Shown piece by piece: positions 7,385 to 15,560 of a stretch of 46,908 bases of DNA. The translations under genes were made by a program, and so were the position numbers. Source of the stretch: Phenylobacterium sp. (GTDB taxonomy: Bacteria; Pseudomonadota; Alphaproteobacteria; Caulobacterales; Caulobacteraceae); contig NZ_JAUYAW010000071.1 in the NCBI RefSeq assembly GCF_030693405.1, positions 1-46,908 on the forward strand, written 5' to 3'. The notes beneath the pieces were generated by a model that did no database searches, was not told the origin of the DNA, and saw only the letters and a list, made by a program, of their open reading frames with translations. Position 1 is the stretch's first letter. The number at the start of each line of letters is the position of its first letter.

Positions 7385-8527
7385 CTAGGCCGGCTCGGCT
7401 TCGGCCAGCCCGGCGAGATACTCAGCCTTGGCCCGCGAACGGCTGAGCTTGCCCGACGAGGTCTGGGGCAGGGCGTGCCCGCCGACAAGGTTCACCTGGG
7501 CCTCCACGCCGTGGCGCTGGCGGAGCAGGTCGGTGACCTCGACGGCCAGCTTCTGGCGCGTTTCAGCGTCGCTGCTGCGGGTCTGGACCAGGACGATCAC
7601 CGCCTCCTCGCCCTCGGCGGGAACGGAGAAGGCGGCGACATCGCCGCTGCGCAGGCCGGCGATCTCGGCCTCAGCGGTCCATTCCAGGTCCTGCGGCCAG
7701 ATATTGCGGCCATTGAGGATGATCAGGTCCTTGCTGCGCCCGGTCAGGACGATCTCGCCCTCCGACAGATAGCCGAGGTCGCCGGTGTCGAGCCAACCCT
7801 CGGCGCCCAGGACGCGGGCGGTGGCGTCGGGGTCCTGGAAGTAGCCGCTCATCAGGCTGGGGCCGCGGGCGAAGACCCGACCGGTCCGGCGCTCCGGCAG
7901 GATCTCGCCCCGCTCGCCGCGGACCTGAAGCTCGTGCCCCGGCAGGGGCGGCCCGCAGCGGGCGAACTCCCGGACGCGGGGCGAGGGCGCGCCTGAGGCC
8001 GCCACGCCGTCGCGCTCCAGGCGGTGCACATCCAGTCGCTCGGTGACCAGGCCCTTGCCCAGGGGCGCCATGGTCAGGGCCAGCGTCGCCTCGGCCATGC
8101 CATAGCTGGCCACGAAAGCCTGGGGGTCGAAGCCCGCCGCCGCGAAGCGCGCGGCGAAGTCCCGCAGGGGCTTGGTGCGGACCATGTCGCCGCCGAGGCC
8201 GGCGATCCGCCAGCGCGACAGGTCATAGCCTTCGAGGCTGGCGTTCTCGGCCCGCCGCGCGCAGAGCTCGTAGCCGAAGGTGGGGCTGTAGGAGATGGTC
8301 GTACCGTTCTTGCCCATAAGGTCGAGCCAGAGCAGCGGACGGCGGACAAAGGCGCCGGTGGGAAAGCGCGTGCTGCCGGACGAGAACTGGAGATAGCAGG
8401 GGCTGTCTGGCCCGATCTCCGGCAACGCTTGTCCGGTGGACTGTGGCAGGTCGACCAGGGCGCCGGCGAACTGCATCGGGCGAACCGCGGCGGTTTCGGA
8501 CGCAACGGGCGCACCCCAAATCACCAC
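7385..8527 (-). pseudogene. Fatty acyl-ACP/CoA synthetase (acps-like), 5'-truncated with an internal in-frame deletion
   Basis: The 380-codon remnant belongs to the ANL superfamily of adenylating enzymes. It keeps YLQFSSGSTRFP (the ATP P-loop), ISYSPTFGYELCARR, ASYGMAEATLA, GWLDTGDLGYL and the terminal SSGKLSR lysine region. Family members are usually 550-580 residues. About 110 N-terminal residues are missing. In addition, P-loop residues FP run straight into TGAFVRRPLLWLDL, omitting the roughly 65 residues that normally hold the WLPLYHDMGL substrate-pocket segment. The join FP-TG looks like recombination between two short CCCACCGG-like repeats. A stop lies 5 codons above the first GTG. The intact gene would activate the fatty acid for spt. 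Confidence 0.75.
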
Positions 8528-8535
8528 CCGATCAG

Positions 8536-8545
8536 TGAATCACAG
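8536..8545 (-). repeat. 10-bp repeat at the acps breakpoint
   Basis: Read on the minus strand this is CTGTGATTCA, identical to 825-834 on the plus strand. Homology to the acyl-ACP synthetase gene begins a few bases beyond it. The two copies are therefore inverted and bracket the damaged lipid locus. Confidence 0.4.
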
Positions 8546-8773
8546 GTCGAAAAGCGGAGATACAACAAACCGATCGGCCCGCGCAATTCGCAAGCTTTTG
8601 CGCACCCAATCCCCAAAACTTGCGAAAACGAATATCTGAAATCGCCGGGATTGACCGTCAAATCAAGGCGTTGATATTTTTCACGAGCGACTTCGGACTT
8701 ATTTTAAGCACCGACCAGTGGCTGGTCGCGCGACCCGAGGGAGGGGCATTGCCTCAGGCGTGAACGGCGTTAT
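8546..8773. other. Gene-free region upstream of the TonB receptor
   Basis: This is an AT-richer stretch than the flanking lipid genes, with no plausible open frame. It lies between the acps breakpoint and the receptor operator, presumably holds the receptor promoter, and marks the change to accessory DNA. Confidence 0.4.
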
Positions 8774-8789
8774 GGTAATGGCCATTACC
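8774..8789. promoter_or_regulatory. Perfect 16-bp palindromic operator upstream of the TonB receptor
   Basis: GGTAATGGCCATTACC equals its own reverse complement. It lies 44 bp before the receptor ATG, the right place for a repressor site. Half-sites of the TGGTAAT type resemble GntR-family operators, but no regulator gene is adjacent. A second, smaller hairpin (AGGCA-ATAA-TGCCT) lies at 8800-8813. Confidence 0.6.
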
Positions 8790-8832
8790 GTCAGCATAGA
8801 GGCAATAATGCCTAGCGACTGAGGGGGGAAAC

Positions 8833-11376
8833 ATGAAAAATTGCAAGAATCTACGATTCGCCTTCGCGAGCGGCGCATCCGCGCTCGCTCTGGCTGCGGC
8901 CTCGCCTGGTTGGGCGCAAGACACCGGCTTCACCATTGAAGAGCTGGTGGTGACGGCTGAAAGGCGCGATCAGCGCCTTCAGGATGTGCCCGTGGCCGTG
9001 ACGGCCTATACAAGTGAGCGGCGCGACGTGCTTGGGGTAGCCAACGTCGAGGATTTGGCGCGTGTATCGCCGAGCGTCACTTATACCAACAACGACCGCC
9101 TCTCGATCCGAGGCTTTGGTCGCCTGACCAATGCTATCGGAACCGATCCTTCCGTAGCGCTGTACTCCGACGGAATATTCTCAAACTCCATGGCTGATGC
9201 AGCCACGCCGTCACTGTTTATCGAACGCACGGAGATTCTGCGTGGACCGCAAGGCACGCTGTACGGACGTAATTCCATCGGCGGGGCGCTGAACATCATC
9301 GCCAAGCGTCCAACGGAGGATTTCAACGGTGAGGTCCGTGCCGTTCTTGGGAACTACGGCACCTGGCGAACCGACGCCTTGGTTCGTGGACCGATCACGG
9401 ATGGCCTACGCTTCCTTCTCGGGGGCTCTCTGGAGCGCCGAGAGGAAGGCTTCTTCGAGAACCTCGGGCCTGCCGGCGATTCCAGCGCTGTTAAACGGTA
9501 CATAGTCGAGGCCCAGCTGGAAGCCGATCTTGGCGAGAACATCACGGCCCGCCTGCGCTATACGAAATTCGACTGGGATGACAGCTTCGGCGTTGGCAAC
9601 GTCCACGAGTCGATCACGAGCCGCTACGACACCACGTCTCCGACCGGTCTCGGCAATGCTGGCCTCTACTACAATCCGACCTTCGGCTTCGCAGGAACTA
9701 ATCCGGCGATGACCGACCCCTACAAGATCAGCACCAACCAGACGAGTGAAGGTAAGCTCAGTAATCATGAGCGATTGCACTTAGACCTTACCTGGGATCT
9801 TGGCGGCATGACCCTCAAGTATCTGGCCGGCTACCAATCCTATCTCTACGACACGGCTGGGGACGAGGATCGTTCATCGCGCACCGGCCTATTCAGCGTG
9901 CCGACCGCGACGCCTTTCGGCGCCTACACCGCTACGGGCGTGTCGCCAGACCAGAGGTTCTTCTACCGCGAGGACCAAAAATGGTACTCCAACGAGATCA
10001 ACCTGTCATCGAACACGGGCGGGCCACTGCGCTGGATCGCCGGTCTGTACCAGTATCATCAAACCTACGCGCAACCCCAGGGCCAGCGGGTCCTTAACGA
10101 TCCGGCCGTTCAGAACCCGATCAATCTGGCGACCAGTGGCCCGGCGGCACCGAACCCGATGGGGAACTATCTCTTCGTAGACGGTACGCTTGAGGTGGAT
10201 TCTTACGCGGCCTTTCTTCAGGTCGACTATGATATCACCGATACCATCACGTTTACGGGTGGCATCCGGTACACGGTCGATGAGAAGTCGGGTACAGACT
10301 CGGCTCGCTACGTGTCGCGCACCAACACCACGACAACAATCTTGGCCGCCGCGGGGATACCAGCCGCCGTCGGACAAGGGATCGCGGTGGATTTGACAAC
10401 CTTTGCCATATGCGGCGGCCCAACCATCGCGTCCTGCCTGGCCAACCCGTTGTACGCCAATGTACGTGAGCTCTCAGGCGGTGGTCTGACGCGTGACCTG
10501 TCGGGCGACTACGACGCCTGGACCGGGACCTTGGGTCTGCAATGGCAGCCGGACAGCGACACCAACGCCTACGCCCGTTACAGCCGCGGCTATAAGTCGG
10601 GTGGTTGGCAGGCCTCGAGCGGCCTCGCTCCGATCCCCTATGCTGATCCCGAATATGTTGACAACTTCGAGCTCGGGCTGAAGAAAAATGTGGGGCGGCG
10701 CTTCCAACTGAATTCTGCGCTGTTCTACGCGGACTATCAGGGTTTTCAGGCGCCGCTGACCGTGGTTCTTGACCCCGCGGCGGGCTTAACGGGCAGTCAG
10801 TTCGTGAATCTGGACGCTGTGAGTTGGGGCCTTGAGATGGAGGCCCAGTGGGCTCCGATCGATCATCTTCAGATTTTCGCGAGCTATTCGTACCTCAATA
10901 CCGAGATTAAGAGCGGCTGCTGCTTCGTCGATACAGCCGACCCGAAGGCTCTGCAGGCGGGCGCGCGACCTACGGGCGTCGTGTTGCCGGACGGAAGCAG
11001 GCTCCAGACCCTCGTTGGGAACAGGCTTCCCATAACTCCGGAGAACAAACTCAACCTAGGACTGAATTATACAGTCGAGTTGGCTGAGGGCGATCTCGTA
11101 CTTGGGGCCACCTACACCTTCACCGACGAGCAACAGGCCGTCGTTTTTGCTCAGCCGGGCTTCCGCTCGCCATCGAACGAAGTCGTCGACTTCCGGGCGC
11201 TTTGGAAGGACGCCGACGATCGCTACACGGTGATCGGCTACGTCAAGAACGCCTTTGATGAGTTGGCCTATCAGGACTTCCGAACCGGAGCCCCCTCGGC
11301 CAGCGGAATCCAGCGTACCACATTGAAGCCGAACTTTCCTCGGACCTATGGGATAGAATTCCAGTACCGGTTCTAA
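8833..11376 (+). CDS. TonB-dependent outer-membrane receptor
   Basis: The product is 847 residues. It has a Sec signal peptide (cleavage near GWAQ, about residue 29), a TonB-box-like EELVVTAER, a plug domain (about 45-160, with EILRGPQGTLYGRNSIGGALNI), a 22-strand beta barrel, and a terminal FQYRF with the aromatic last residue needed for barrel assembly. Such receptors import siderophores, vitamin B12, sugars or aromatic compounds with TonB energy; the overall look is of the broad substrate-uptake receptors common in Caulobacterales and sphingomonads. The start is supported by GAGGGGGGAAAC just upstream. There are no co-directional partner genes, and its codon use appears less GC-biased than in flanking housekeeping genes, which fits transfer. 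Confidence 0.92.
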   Translation: MKNCKNLRFAFASGASALALAAASPGWAQDTGFTIEELVVTAERRDQRLQDVPVAVTAYTSERRDVLGVANVEDLARVSPSVTYTNNDRLSIRGFGRLTNAIGTDPSVALYSDGIFSNSMADAATPSLFIERTEILRGPQGTLYGRNSIGGALNIIAKRPTEDFNGEVRAVLGNYGTWRTDALVRGPITDGLRFLLGGSLERREEGFFENLGPAGDSSAVKRYIVEAQLEADLGENITARLRYTKFDWDDSFGVGNVHESITSRYDTTSPTGLGNAGLYYNPTFGFAGTNPAMTDPYKISTNQTSEGKLSNHERLHLDLTWDLGGMTLKYLAGYQSYLYDTAGDEDRSSRTGLFSVPTATPFGAYTATGVSPDQRFFYREDQKWYSNEINLSSNTGGPLRWIAGLYQYHQTYAQPQGQRVLNDPAVQNPINLATSGPAAPNPMGNYLFVDGTLEVDSYAAFLQVDYDITDTITFTGGIRYTVDEKSGTDSARYVSRTNTTTTILAAAGIPAAVGQGIAVDLTTFAICGGPTIASCLANPLYANVRELSGGGLTRDLSGDYDAWTGTLGLQWQPDSDTNAYARYSRGYKSGGWQASSGLAPIPYADPEYVDNFELGLKKNVGRRFQLNSALFYADYQGFQAPLTVVLDPAAGLTGSQFVNLDAVSWGLEMEAQWAPIDHLQIFASYSYLNTEIKSGCCFVDTADPKALQAGARPTGVVLPDGSRLQTLVGNRLPITPENKLNLGLNYTVELAEGDLVLGATYTFTDEQQAVVFAQPGFRSPSNEVVDFRALWKDADDRYTVIGYVKNAFDELAYQDFRTGAPSASGIQRTTLKPNFPRTYGIEFQYRF

Positions 11377-11608
11377 GCCAACAGTGGGCCGTTTCCGAGC
11401 GATAGCAGGGAGACGGTCCACCCCTTCCGTTGGTGGCAAGTTGCCTGGTCAGGTGACCTGCCCCCTCCGGTCCCTCGATCGTTGTGGGAGCCCAGGGGTT
11501 TGATAGTTGATCTGCAGCGCTGGCGGTGGCGGCCGGGCGCCATAACCTTTGAGGTTGCGCAGCCGACCGGCCGCGGGGTTCAGCCGCACTGCTTCCGGCA
11601 TTGGGCCG

Positions 11609-11974
11609 CTATGCGCTGAGTGGGGCCGCAGATTTGTTGTAATCGCGCCGCCAGCGCTCGATTACGGCCCGGGCGTTCGCTGGGTGCGCGAAGACCTTCT
11701 CGTTCAGGCCCTCGTCGTGCAGCTTGCCGTTGAAGCTCTCCACGAAGCCATTCTGCTGTGGTTTGCTCGGCGCGATGTAGTGCCAGCCGGTCCCGGTGCG
11801 GTTGGTCCATTCCAACATCGCACGGCTTGTCATTTCCGTGCCGTTGTTGCTGACGATGGTGGGTGGCATTCCATGCCGGGCGATCAGGCAGCGTGCCATG
11901 CGATGGCCGCCGATCGAGGTGTCCACGATCAGCGCCAGGGCCTCGCGGGTGAAGTTGTCGACGGCGCACACCAG
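11609..11974 (-). pseudogene. IS3-family transposase orfB fragment (integrase core, C-terminal)
   Basis: It reads [12 protein letters not shown], then [34 protein letters not shown] and WRRDYNKSA. This is the DDE integrase core of IS3 orfB, with the second catalytic Asp region altered (SNNGTE where SDNGTE is usual) and the catalytic Glu in FVESFNG. The N-terminal half with the first Asp is lost. After DYN the frame departs from the expected RPHSAL motif, so the 3' end is also frameshifted. It meets the opposite-strand fragment at about 11970. Confidence 0.75.
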
Positions 11975-12433
11975 CTCTTCGACGGGCGTAAGATACGCAT
12001 CCTGGCGATAATAGACACCTTCAGTCGGTGTTCGCCGGCGCTGGATCCCCGCTTTGCCTACAAGGCCTGCGACGTCGTCCAGACGCTGGAACTGGCCAGC
12101 AAGGCGGTCGGCTATCCACGGGTCATCCGCGTCGACAATGGCCCCGAATTTGTCTCCCGCGACCTTGATCTCTGGGCCTACCAGCGGGGCGTCATCCTGG
12201 ACTTCAGCCGCCCTGGCAAGCCGACGGACAACGCCTTTGCGGAGTCCTTCAACGGCAAGGTCCGGGCCGAATGCTTGAACACCGCCTGGTTCATGTCCCT
12301 CGACGACGCCTGATCAAAATGCGAGGCTTGGCGTAGGGACTACAACGAACATCGTCCCCACAGCGCGATCGGCGACAAGTGCCCGACCGTGCTCATGAAT
12401 GGCGCCGGGACACATGGCCCACCCGACGCCTGA
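11975..12433 (+). pseudogene. IS3-family transposase orfB fragment with an in-frame stop
   Basis: It starts abruptly at [18 protein letters not shown] and continues through [40 protein letters not shown] and [12 protein letters not shown] at 12311-12313 interrupts it, but the same frame goes on with KCEAWRRDYNEHRPHSAIG and ends at TGA 12431-12433. The DDE Asp (VDNGPE) and Glu (AFAESF) are kept, but the 5' half is missing. Residues around the stop match a normal SLDDA(R)-x-K-x-E-x-WRR run, so the stop is a point mutation. Confidence 0.8.
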
Positions 12434-12555
12434 CCGGCGAGAAATCCCGGCCCGACCTGGTCCAAGGTTTGGGGGGCAGGTCCGGCGCAAGACCAACCCC
12501 CGGCCATCCCTCGCTGCTCTCCCGCGAGCCTAACAACCCGTTCCGACGTTAATCG

Positions 12556-12586
12556 CCTTGAATTCGCCGCCATCAGGCGCCCAACT
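12556..12586 (+). promoter_or_regulatory. Possible RpoH (heat-shock) promoter of the Hsp20 gene
   Basis: CCTTGAA at 12556-12562 matches the heat-shock -35 consensus. GCCCAACT at 12579-12586, after 16 bp, is a partial match to the CCCCATNT -10 element. It lies 34 bp before the gene. The -35 is good and the -10 weak. Confidence 0.35.
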
Positions 12587-12619
12587 CTTCAGTCGGAGAA
12601 TATTCCCCAGGAGTTTCGA

Positions 12620-13105
12620 ATGATCGGCAGCATCTCGGTCAAGTTGGGGCGGAAAGTATATTCCGCCACCCTTGAATACGACAGCCTTATCGGCCGCGGG
12701 TTGAGGGGTGTCCGGCACCGGCTTGAGACCCAGCTCGGCTCTCCTTTGGGAGATGTTCCGGCTTTTGCAATCGCCCAGACGATCGAGGACGTGACCGTTG
12801 AGGTCGATGCCCCTGGGTATGCCATAGGCGACATGGTCCTGGAGGCCACTCCCACGCGTTTGCGTCTGCGAGCGGCCGGCCGTCTAGGGCGGTCCGGGAA
12901 CATTGGGCGTCCGTTCGACCTGAGCGTCGATCTCCCGGAGCCGGTCGATCCCGACGAGGTGACGGCGACCCTCGAAGACGGCGTTCTGACCGTGAGAATG
13001 ATCAAGGCCGCGTGGGTGCGCGGGGAAGCAAGACGTGTTCCCGTGCGCGAAACCTCAATCCCGCCGGAACAGGCGACTCACGAAGGCGGCCAGGCCCACG
13101 CCTGA
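12620..13105 (+). CDS. Small heat-shock protein of the Hsp20/alpha-crystallin type
   Basis: The 161-residue product has the alpha-crystallin pattern at about 75-138: DVTVEVDAPGYAIGDMVLEA, a variable loop, then FDLSVDLPEPVDPDEVTATLEDGVLTVRM, with the characteristic LPEPVD and DGVLTV strands. The N-terminal 60 residues are atypical. Hsp20 proteins are ATP-independent holdases that form oligomers with denaturing proteins. An AGGAG sits 6 nt before the ATG. The 3' end overlaps the ABC1 kinase gene tail-to-tail by 51 nt. Its position between IS remnants suggests acquired stress-tolerance cargo. Confidence 0.75.
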   Translation: MIGSISVKLGRKVYSATLEYDSLIGRGLRGVRHRLETQLGSPLGDVPAFAIAQTIEDVTVEVDAPGYAIGDMVLEATPTRLRLRAAGRLGRSGNIGRPFDLSVDLPEPVDPDEVTATLEDGVLTVRMIKAAWVRGEARRVPVRETSIPPEQATHEGGQAHA

Positions 13106-14674
13106 CAGGATGACGATGGCGATCCGAGCGACCGCGGCGGCCTGATCGTCCTTCGCGACGATGACGACGGCGGCAGCGACGATAAGGGCCGCGACCACGA
13201 TCCCGAGCGACAGGGTATCGGCGGCCCGTCTGACCGCTCGCGGCAACTCGGCCAGGTCTGAACTTGAGACCTGGATGACAATGCCCTCACGGCTGATGCG
13301 CCCGATACCGCGCCGGATCGCTTCTGGCCCGATGGCGAGGATCTGATCTAGTTCCTTGAACGTCCGGAAGGCGCGGGTGGCGAGCGCTTTCGGCGCAAAC
13401 CGAGATGCGAAAGCCCGGAGAACCACTGGCGCGATAGCGGCGACGACATCGAGGTCGGGATCGAGCGTCCTCGCCAAGCCTTCGGCGATGCCCAGAGCGC
13501 GCATGAGCAGCAGCAGGTCCGGCGGCAACGTCAGTGCGTTTTCTCGGGCGATGGAGATGAATTCGGTGATCGCCTCCGCAAGCCGGATCGGTCGCCCGGA
13601 ATCCGCGGCGTAACGCAGGAAGAATCGCTCGACACCTTGTTCAAGGCCGGGCGGCGGGGGTCCCGAGCGGCCAGCCCATTCCATCAGCACATCAGAGACC
13701 GCCGCTACGTCGGCATCCACGAGGGAGCCGAGGACCACGAGGACCTGCTCTCGCCTTTTCGCCGAGAGCCGCCCGACGGAGCCGAAGTCCAACAGCGCCA
13801 GACGACCATCCGGAGTCACCAGAATATTTCCTGGATGAGGGTCCGCGTGGAACACCCCGTCCAGCAGGATCATCCCCAGCAGCCCCCTCGCCGCATCGGG
13901 CGCCAAGGCGCGCGCCATGGCAGGCTCTTCGTTGCGGAACGCGGCGTTAGGACTGCGGCCACGGACGCGTGCGCTGACCATGGTCCTTTCTGTGGTAAAT
14001 CGCTCATGAACGAGCGGAACATGGAAGACGGTTGCGCGTCTGCGGACCTCCGCTTGATTGCGAGCCTCGATCCGAAAATCGATCTCCTCGAGAAGGGCTT
14101 CGCTGAGCTCCGTCACGACACGCACAGGCTGATGTCGACGCAGTGCCGGGGCGCGACGCTCGATGACGCGGGCAGCGGCCAACAGTAGCCGCAAATCAGC
14201 GCGCATGACCGCCTCAATCCCCGGCCTGCGAACCTTGAGAACGACATCTTCACCGGTCATGAGCCGCGCGGCGTAGACCTGGGCAATGGACGCAGCCGCA
14301 ATTGGCGTCGTCGAAAATTCGGCGAAGAGCTCTTCCGGCGGCGCGCCCAGATCGATCGTCAGCTGTTCGCGCAAATGGTCGAAGGGCACTGGAGCCACGT
14401 CGTCGTGAAGCCGGCCGAGCCGCTCGGTCAGCTCTGGCGGAAGCAGATCGGATCGTGTCGCCATGATCTGGCCTAGCTTCACGAATGTAGGACCTAGGGC
14501 CTCAAGTGCCGCAACGAAGGCCTCATATGCCGAGCCCTCGTTCGCCTCGTCGGAAGCCGCGCCCCGGAGCAGACCCAGCCGCACCAAGACCGGCCGCGCG
14601 GCTGTAGGGGCTAAGGTGTGGATCACCTTAGCGAGACGACGATAGTCGTTGGGCGAAAGGGTCAAGGGTGACAT
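13055..14674 (-). CDS. ABC1/UbiB-family atypical protein kinase
   Basis: The product is 539 residues from the ATG at 14674 (MSPLTLSPNDY). An upstream in-frame start would add an unlikely proline-rich leader. Family motifs are clear: the KxGQ loop in TFVKLGQIMATRSDLLP, the alanine-rich nucleotide loop in AAASIAQVYAARL, lysine in VVLKVRRPGIE, the catalytic FHADPHPGNILV and the metal-binding LLDFGSVGRL. Two hydrophobic helices lie at the C-terminus (about 495-535), as in UbiB. UbiB acts in ubiquinone synthesis or lipid trafficking. This copy lies among IS remnants and away from ubiE, so it is probably an accessory paralogue. It is convergent with hsp20. Confidence 0.85.
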   Translation of the reverse strand: MSPLTLSPNDYRRLAKVIHTLAPTAARPVLVRLGLLRGAASDEANEGSAYEAFVAALEALGPTFVKLGQIMATRSDLLPPELTERLGRLHDDVAPVPFDHLREQLTIDLGAPPEELFAEFSTTPIAAASIAQVYAARLMTGEDVVLKVRRPGIEAVMRADLRLLLAAARVIERRAPALRRHQPVRVVTELSEALLEEIDFRIEARNQAEVRRRATVFHVPLVHERFTTERTMVSARVRGRSPNAAFRNEEPAMARALAPDAARGLLGMILLDGVFHADPHPGNILVTPDGRLALLDFGSVGRLSAKRREQVLVVLGSLVDADVAAVSDVLMEWAGRSGPPPPGLEQGVERFFLRYAADSGRPIRLAEAITEFISIARENALTLPPDLLLLMRALGIAEGLARTLDPDLDVVAAIAPVVLRAFASRFAPKALATRAFRTFKELDQILAIGPEAIRRGIGRISREGIVIQVSSSDLAELPRAVRRAADTLSLGIVVAALIVAAAVVIVAKDDQAAAVARIAIVILSGVGLAAFVSRLFRRD

Positions 14675-14761
14675 AGAGCCTCGATGCTTGGTCGGCCCTG
14701 GGGGCGCAAGACCCTGGGCTCGAACCGGTGGGCCCCTCACGGGTTATCTCTGGCGGCCCAT

Positions 14762-14869
14762 GTGGAGGATCAGTTTTTGACTAGCTACATGATCGGCGGG
14801 CTGAGCGCTCTCATGATTGTGGCGGGCGTTGCGGGCCTGACTTTCGCCATCAGACGCCTTCGAGATTAG
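14762..14869 (+). CDS. Possible 35-residue single-helix membrane peptide
   Basis: A GTG-started frame encodes VEDQFLTSYMIGG followed by a hydrophobic helix LSALMIVAGVAGLTFAIRRLRD with a basic end. The arrangement (short polar N-terminus, one transmembrane helix, positive C-terminus) is protein-like and sits in otherwise non-coding DNA. No family is recognised and no ribosome-binding site is convincing. Confidence 0.25.
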   Translation: MEDQFLTSYMIGGLSALMIVAGVAGLTFAIRRLRD

Positions 14870-14933
14870 AAGGCAGAGGATTATGCATTTGAGTTCACTC
14901 ACGATGATGGTGATCAAGCGAACGGTGAGGTGA

Positions 14934-15196
14934 TCCTCCCCCGTTTTGGTGGACTGATCTTCCGCCGAAGTAGTGGACGGGGTTAGGCGGCTCTGCGCTC
15001 GGCGGCGGCTGGGGCTGATGTAGCCCAGGGCTGAGTGCAGGCGTCGGGGATTGTTAGAAGCCCTCGATGTAGTGGAACAGATCCCGGCGGGCTGGTCGCG
15101 CGTGGCATAGACCCGATGATGGACCCGTTCGGTCTTGAGGGTGGGGAAGAAGCTCTCCATTGGGGCGTTGTCCCAGCAGTCGCCCTTACGGCTCAT
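14934..15196 (-). pseudogene. IS3-family transposase orfB fragment, 3' end
   Basis: The frame from 15196 reads MSRKGDCWDNAPMESFFPTLK and TERVHHRVYATRDQ, which is the IS3-type orfB region with the catalytic Glu in MESFF. Then it is scrambled by small indels before recovering in NPRRLHSALGYISP. The expected DLFHYIEGFYN is present only in other frames. Residues downstream lead into TGATCCTCCCCCG at about 14931, which resembles an IS3-type terminus. The 5' two thirds of the element is absent. Confidence 0.75.
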
Positions 15197-15216
15197 CGAC
15201 GGCGTAATCCCTTGTC

Positions 15217-15263
15217 GTGACCTGCTCCCGGAAAACTGGTCCAGTTTTCCGGGAGCAGGTCAC
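15217..15263. repeat. 47-bp palindrome, likely two IS ends fused head to head
   Basis: Two perfectly complementary 23-bp arms (15217-15239 and 15241-15263) flank a single T. The outer tips read GTGACCTGCTCCC, close to the TGACCTGCCCCC terminus of the IS3 remnant at 11454. It is simplest to see it as an insertion sequence whose interior has been lost, leaving both inverted repeats. No T-run follows, so it is not an obvious intrinsic terminator. Confidence 0.7.
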
Positions 15264-15560
15264 ACGCGCAGGCCACCTTGAATATCAGCAATCAGCCTAC
15301 GTTTTCAGCATTGACGGTGTTTTGAAATGAACCCCCGTATGCGCAACTCGGTGCAAGGGATTACGTTTTCCGTCCGATTGGAGACGATACATCTCGAAAG
15401 ATCCATTCTAGGAACAACGCCTAATTATTATACGAATCTCAGAAGCATAACTTTTTGCTGGCTGGCGTGACGGTATTTTCGCATGAGAATATTTTTTGTC
15501 CCGCAGAATCAAAGGGGTTGTGCATACCCGAACAATCGAGTGGGAGTAGGAGCGGGCGGC
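15264..15560. other. AT-richer gene-free DNA between IS remnants and the oxidase locus
   Basis: I see no coding sequence or strong structure here. It is visibly richer in A and T (runs such as TTTTTTG and TTATTATAC) than the flanking oxidase genes, which fits the edge of an acquired segment. Confidence 0.4.

Larger units (their letters stand above)
11454..12482. mobile_element. Chimeric IS3-family remnant with two outward-facing right ends
   Basis: Its outer limits share the 11-bp inverted repeat GACCTGCCCCC (11455-11465 and, inverted, 12472-12482), typical of IS3-family termini. Inside are the 3' halves of two different orfB transposases in opposite orientation, each pointing outward. No orfA or N-terminal orfB sequence is left. 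The element cannot be autonomous. Confidence 0.7.

Noticed and set aside
14700..14745. tRNA-like stretch with a GGGCTCGAACC T-loop-like sequence
   Set aside because: No acceptor stem, anticodon arm or D-arm can be built around it.
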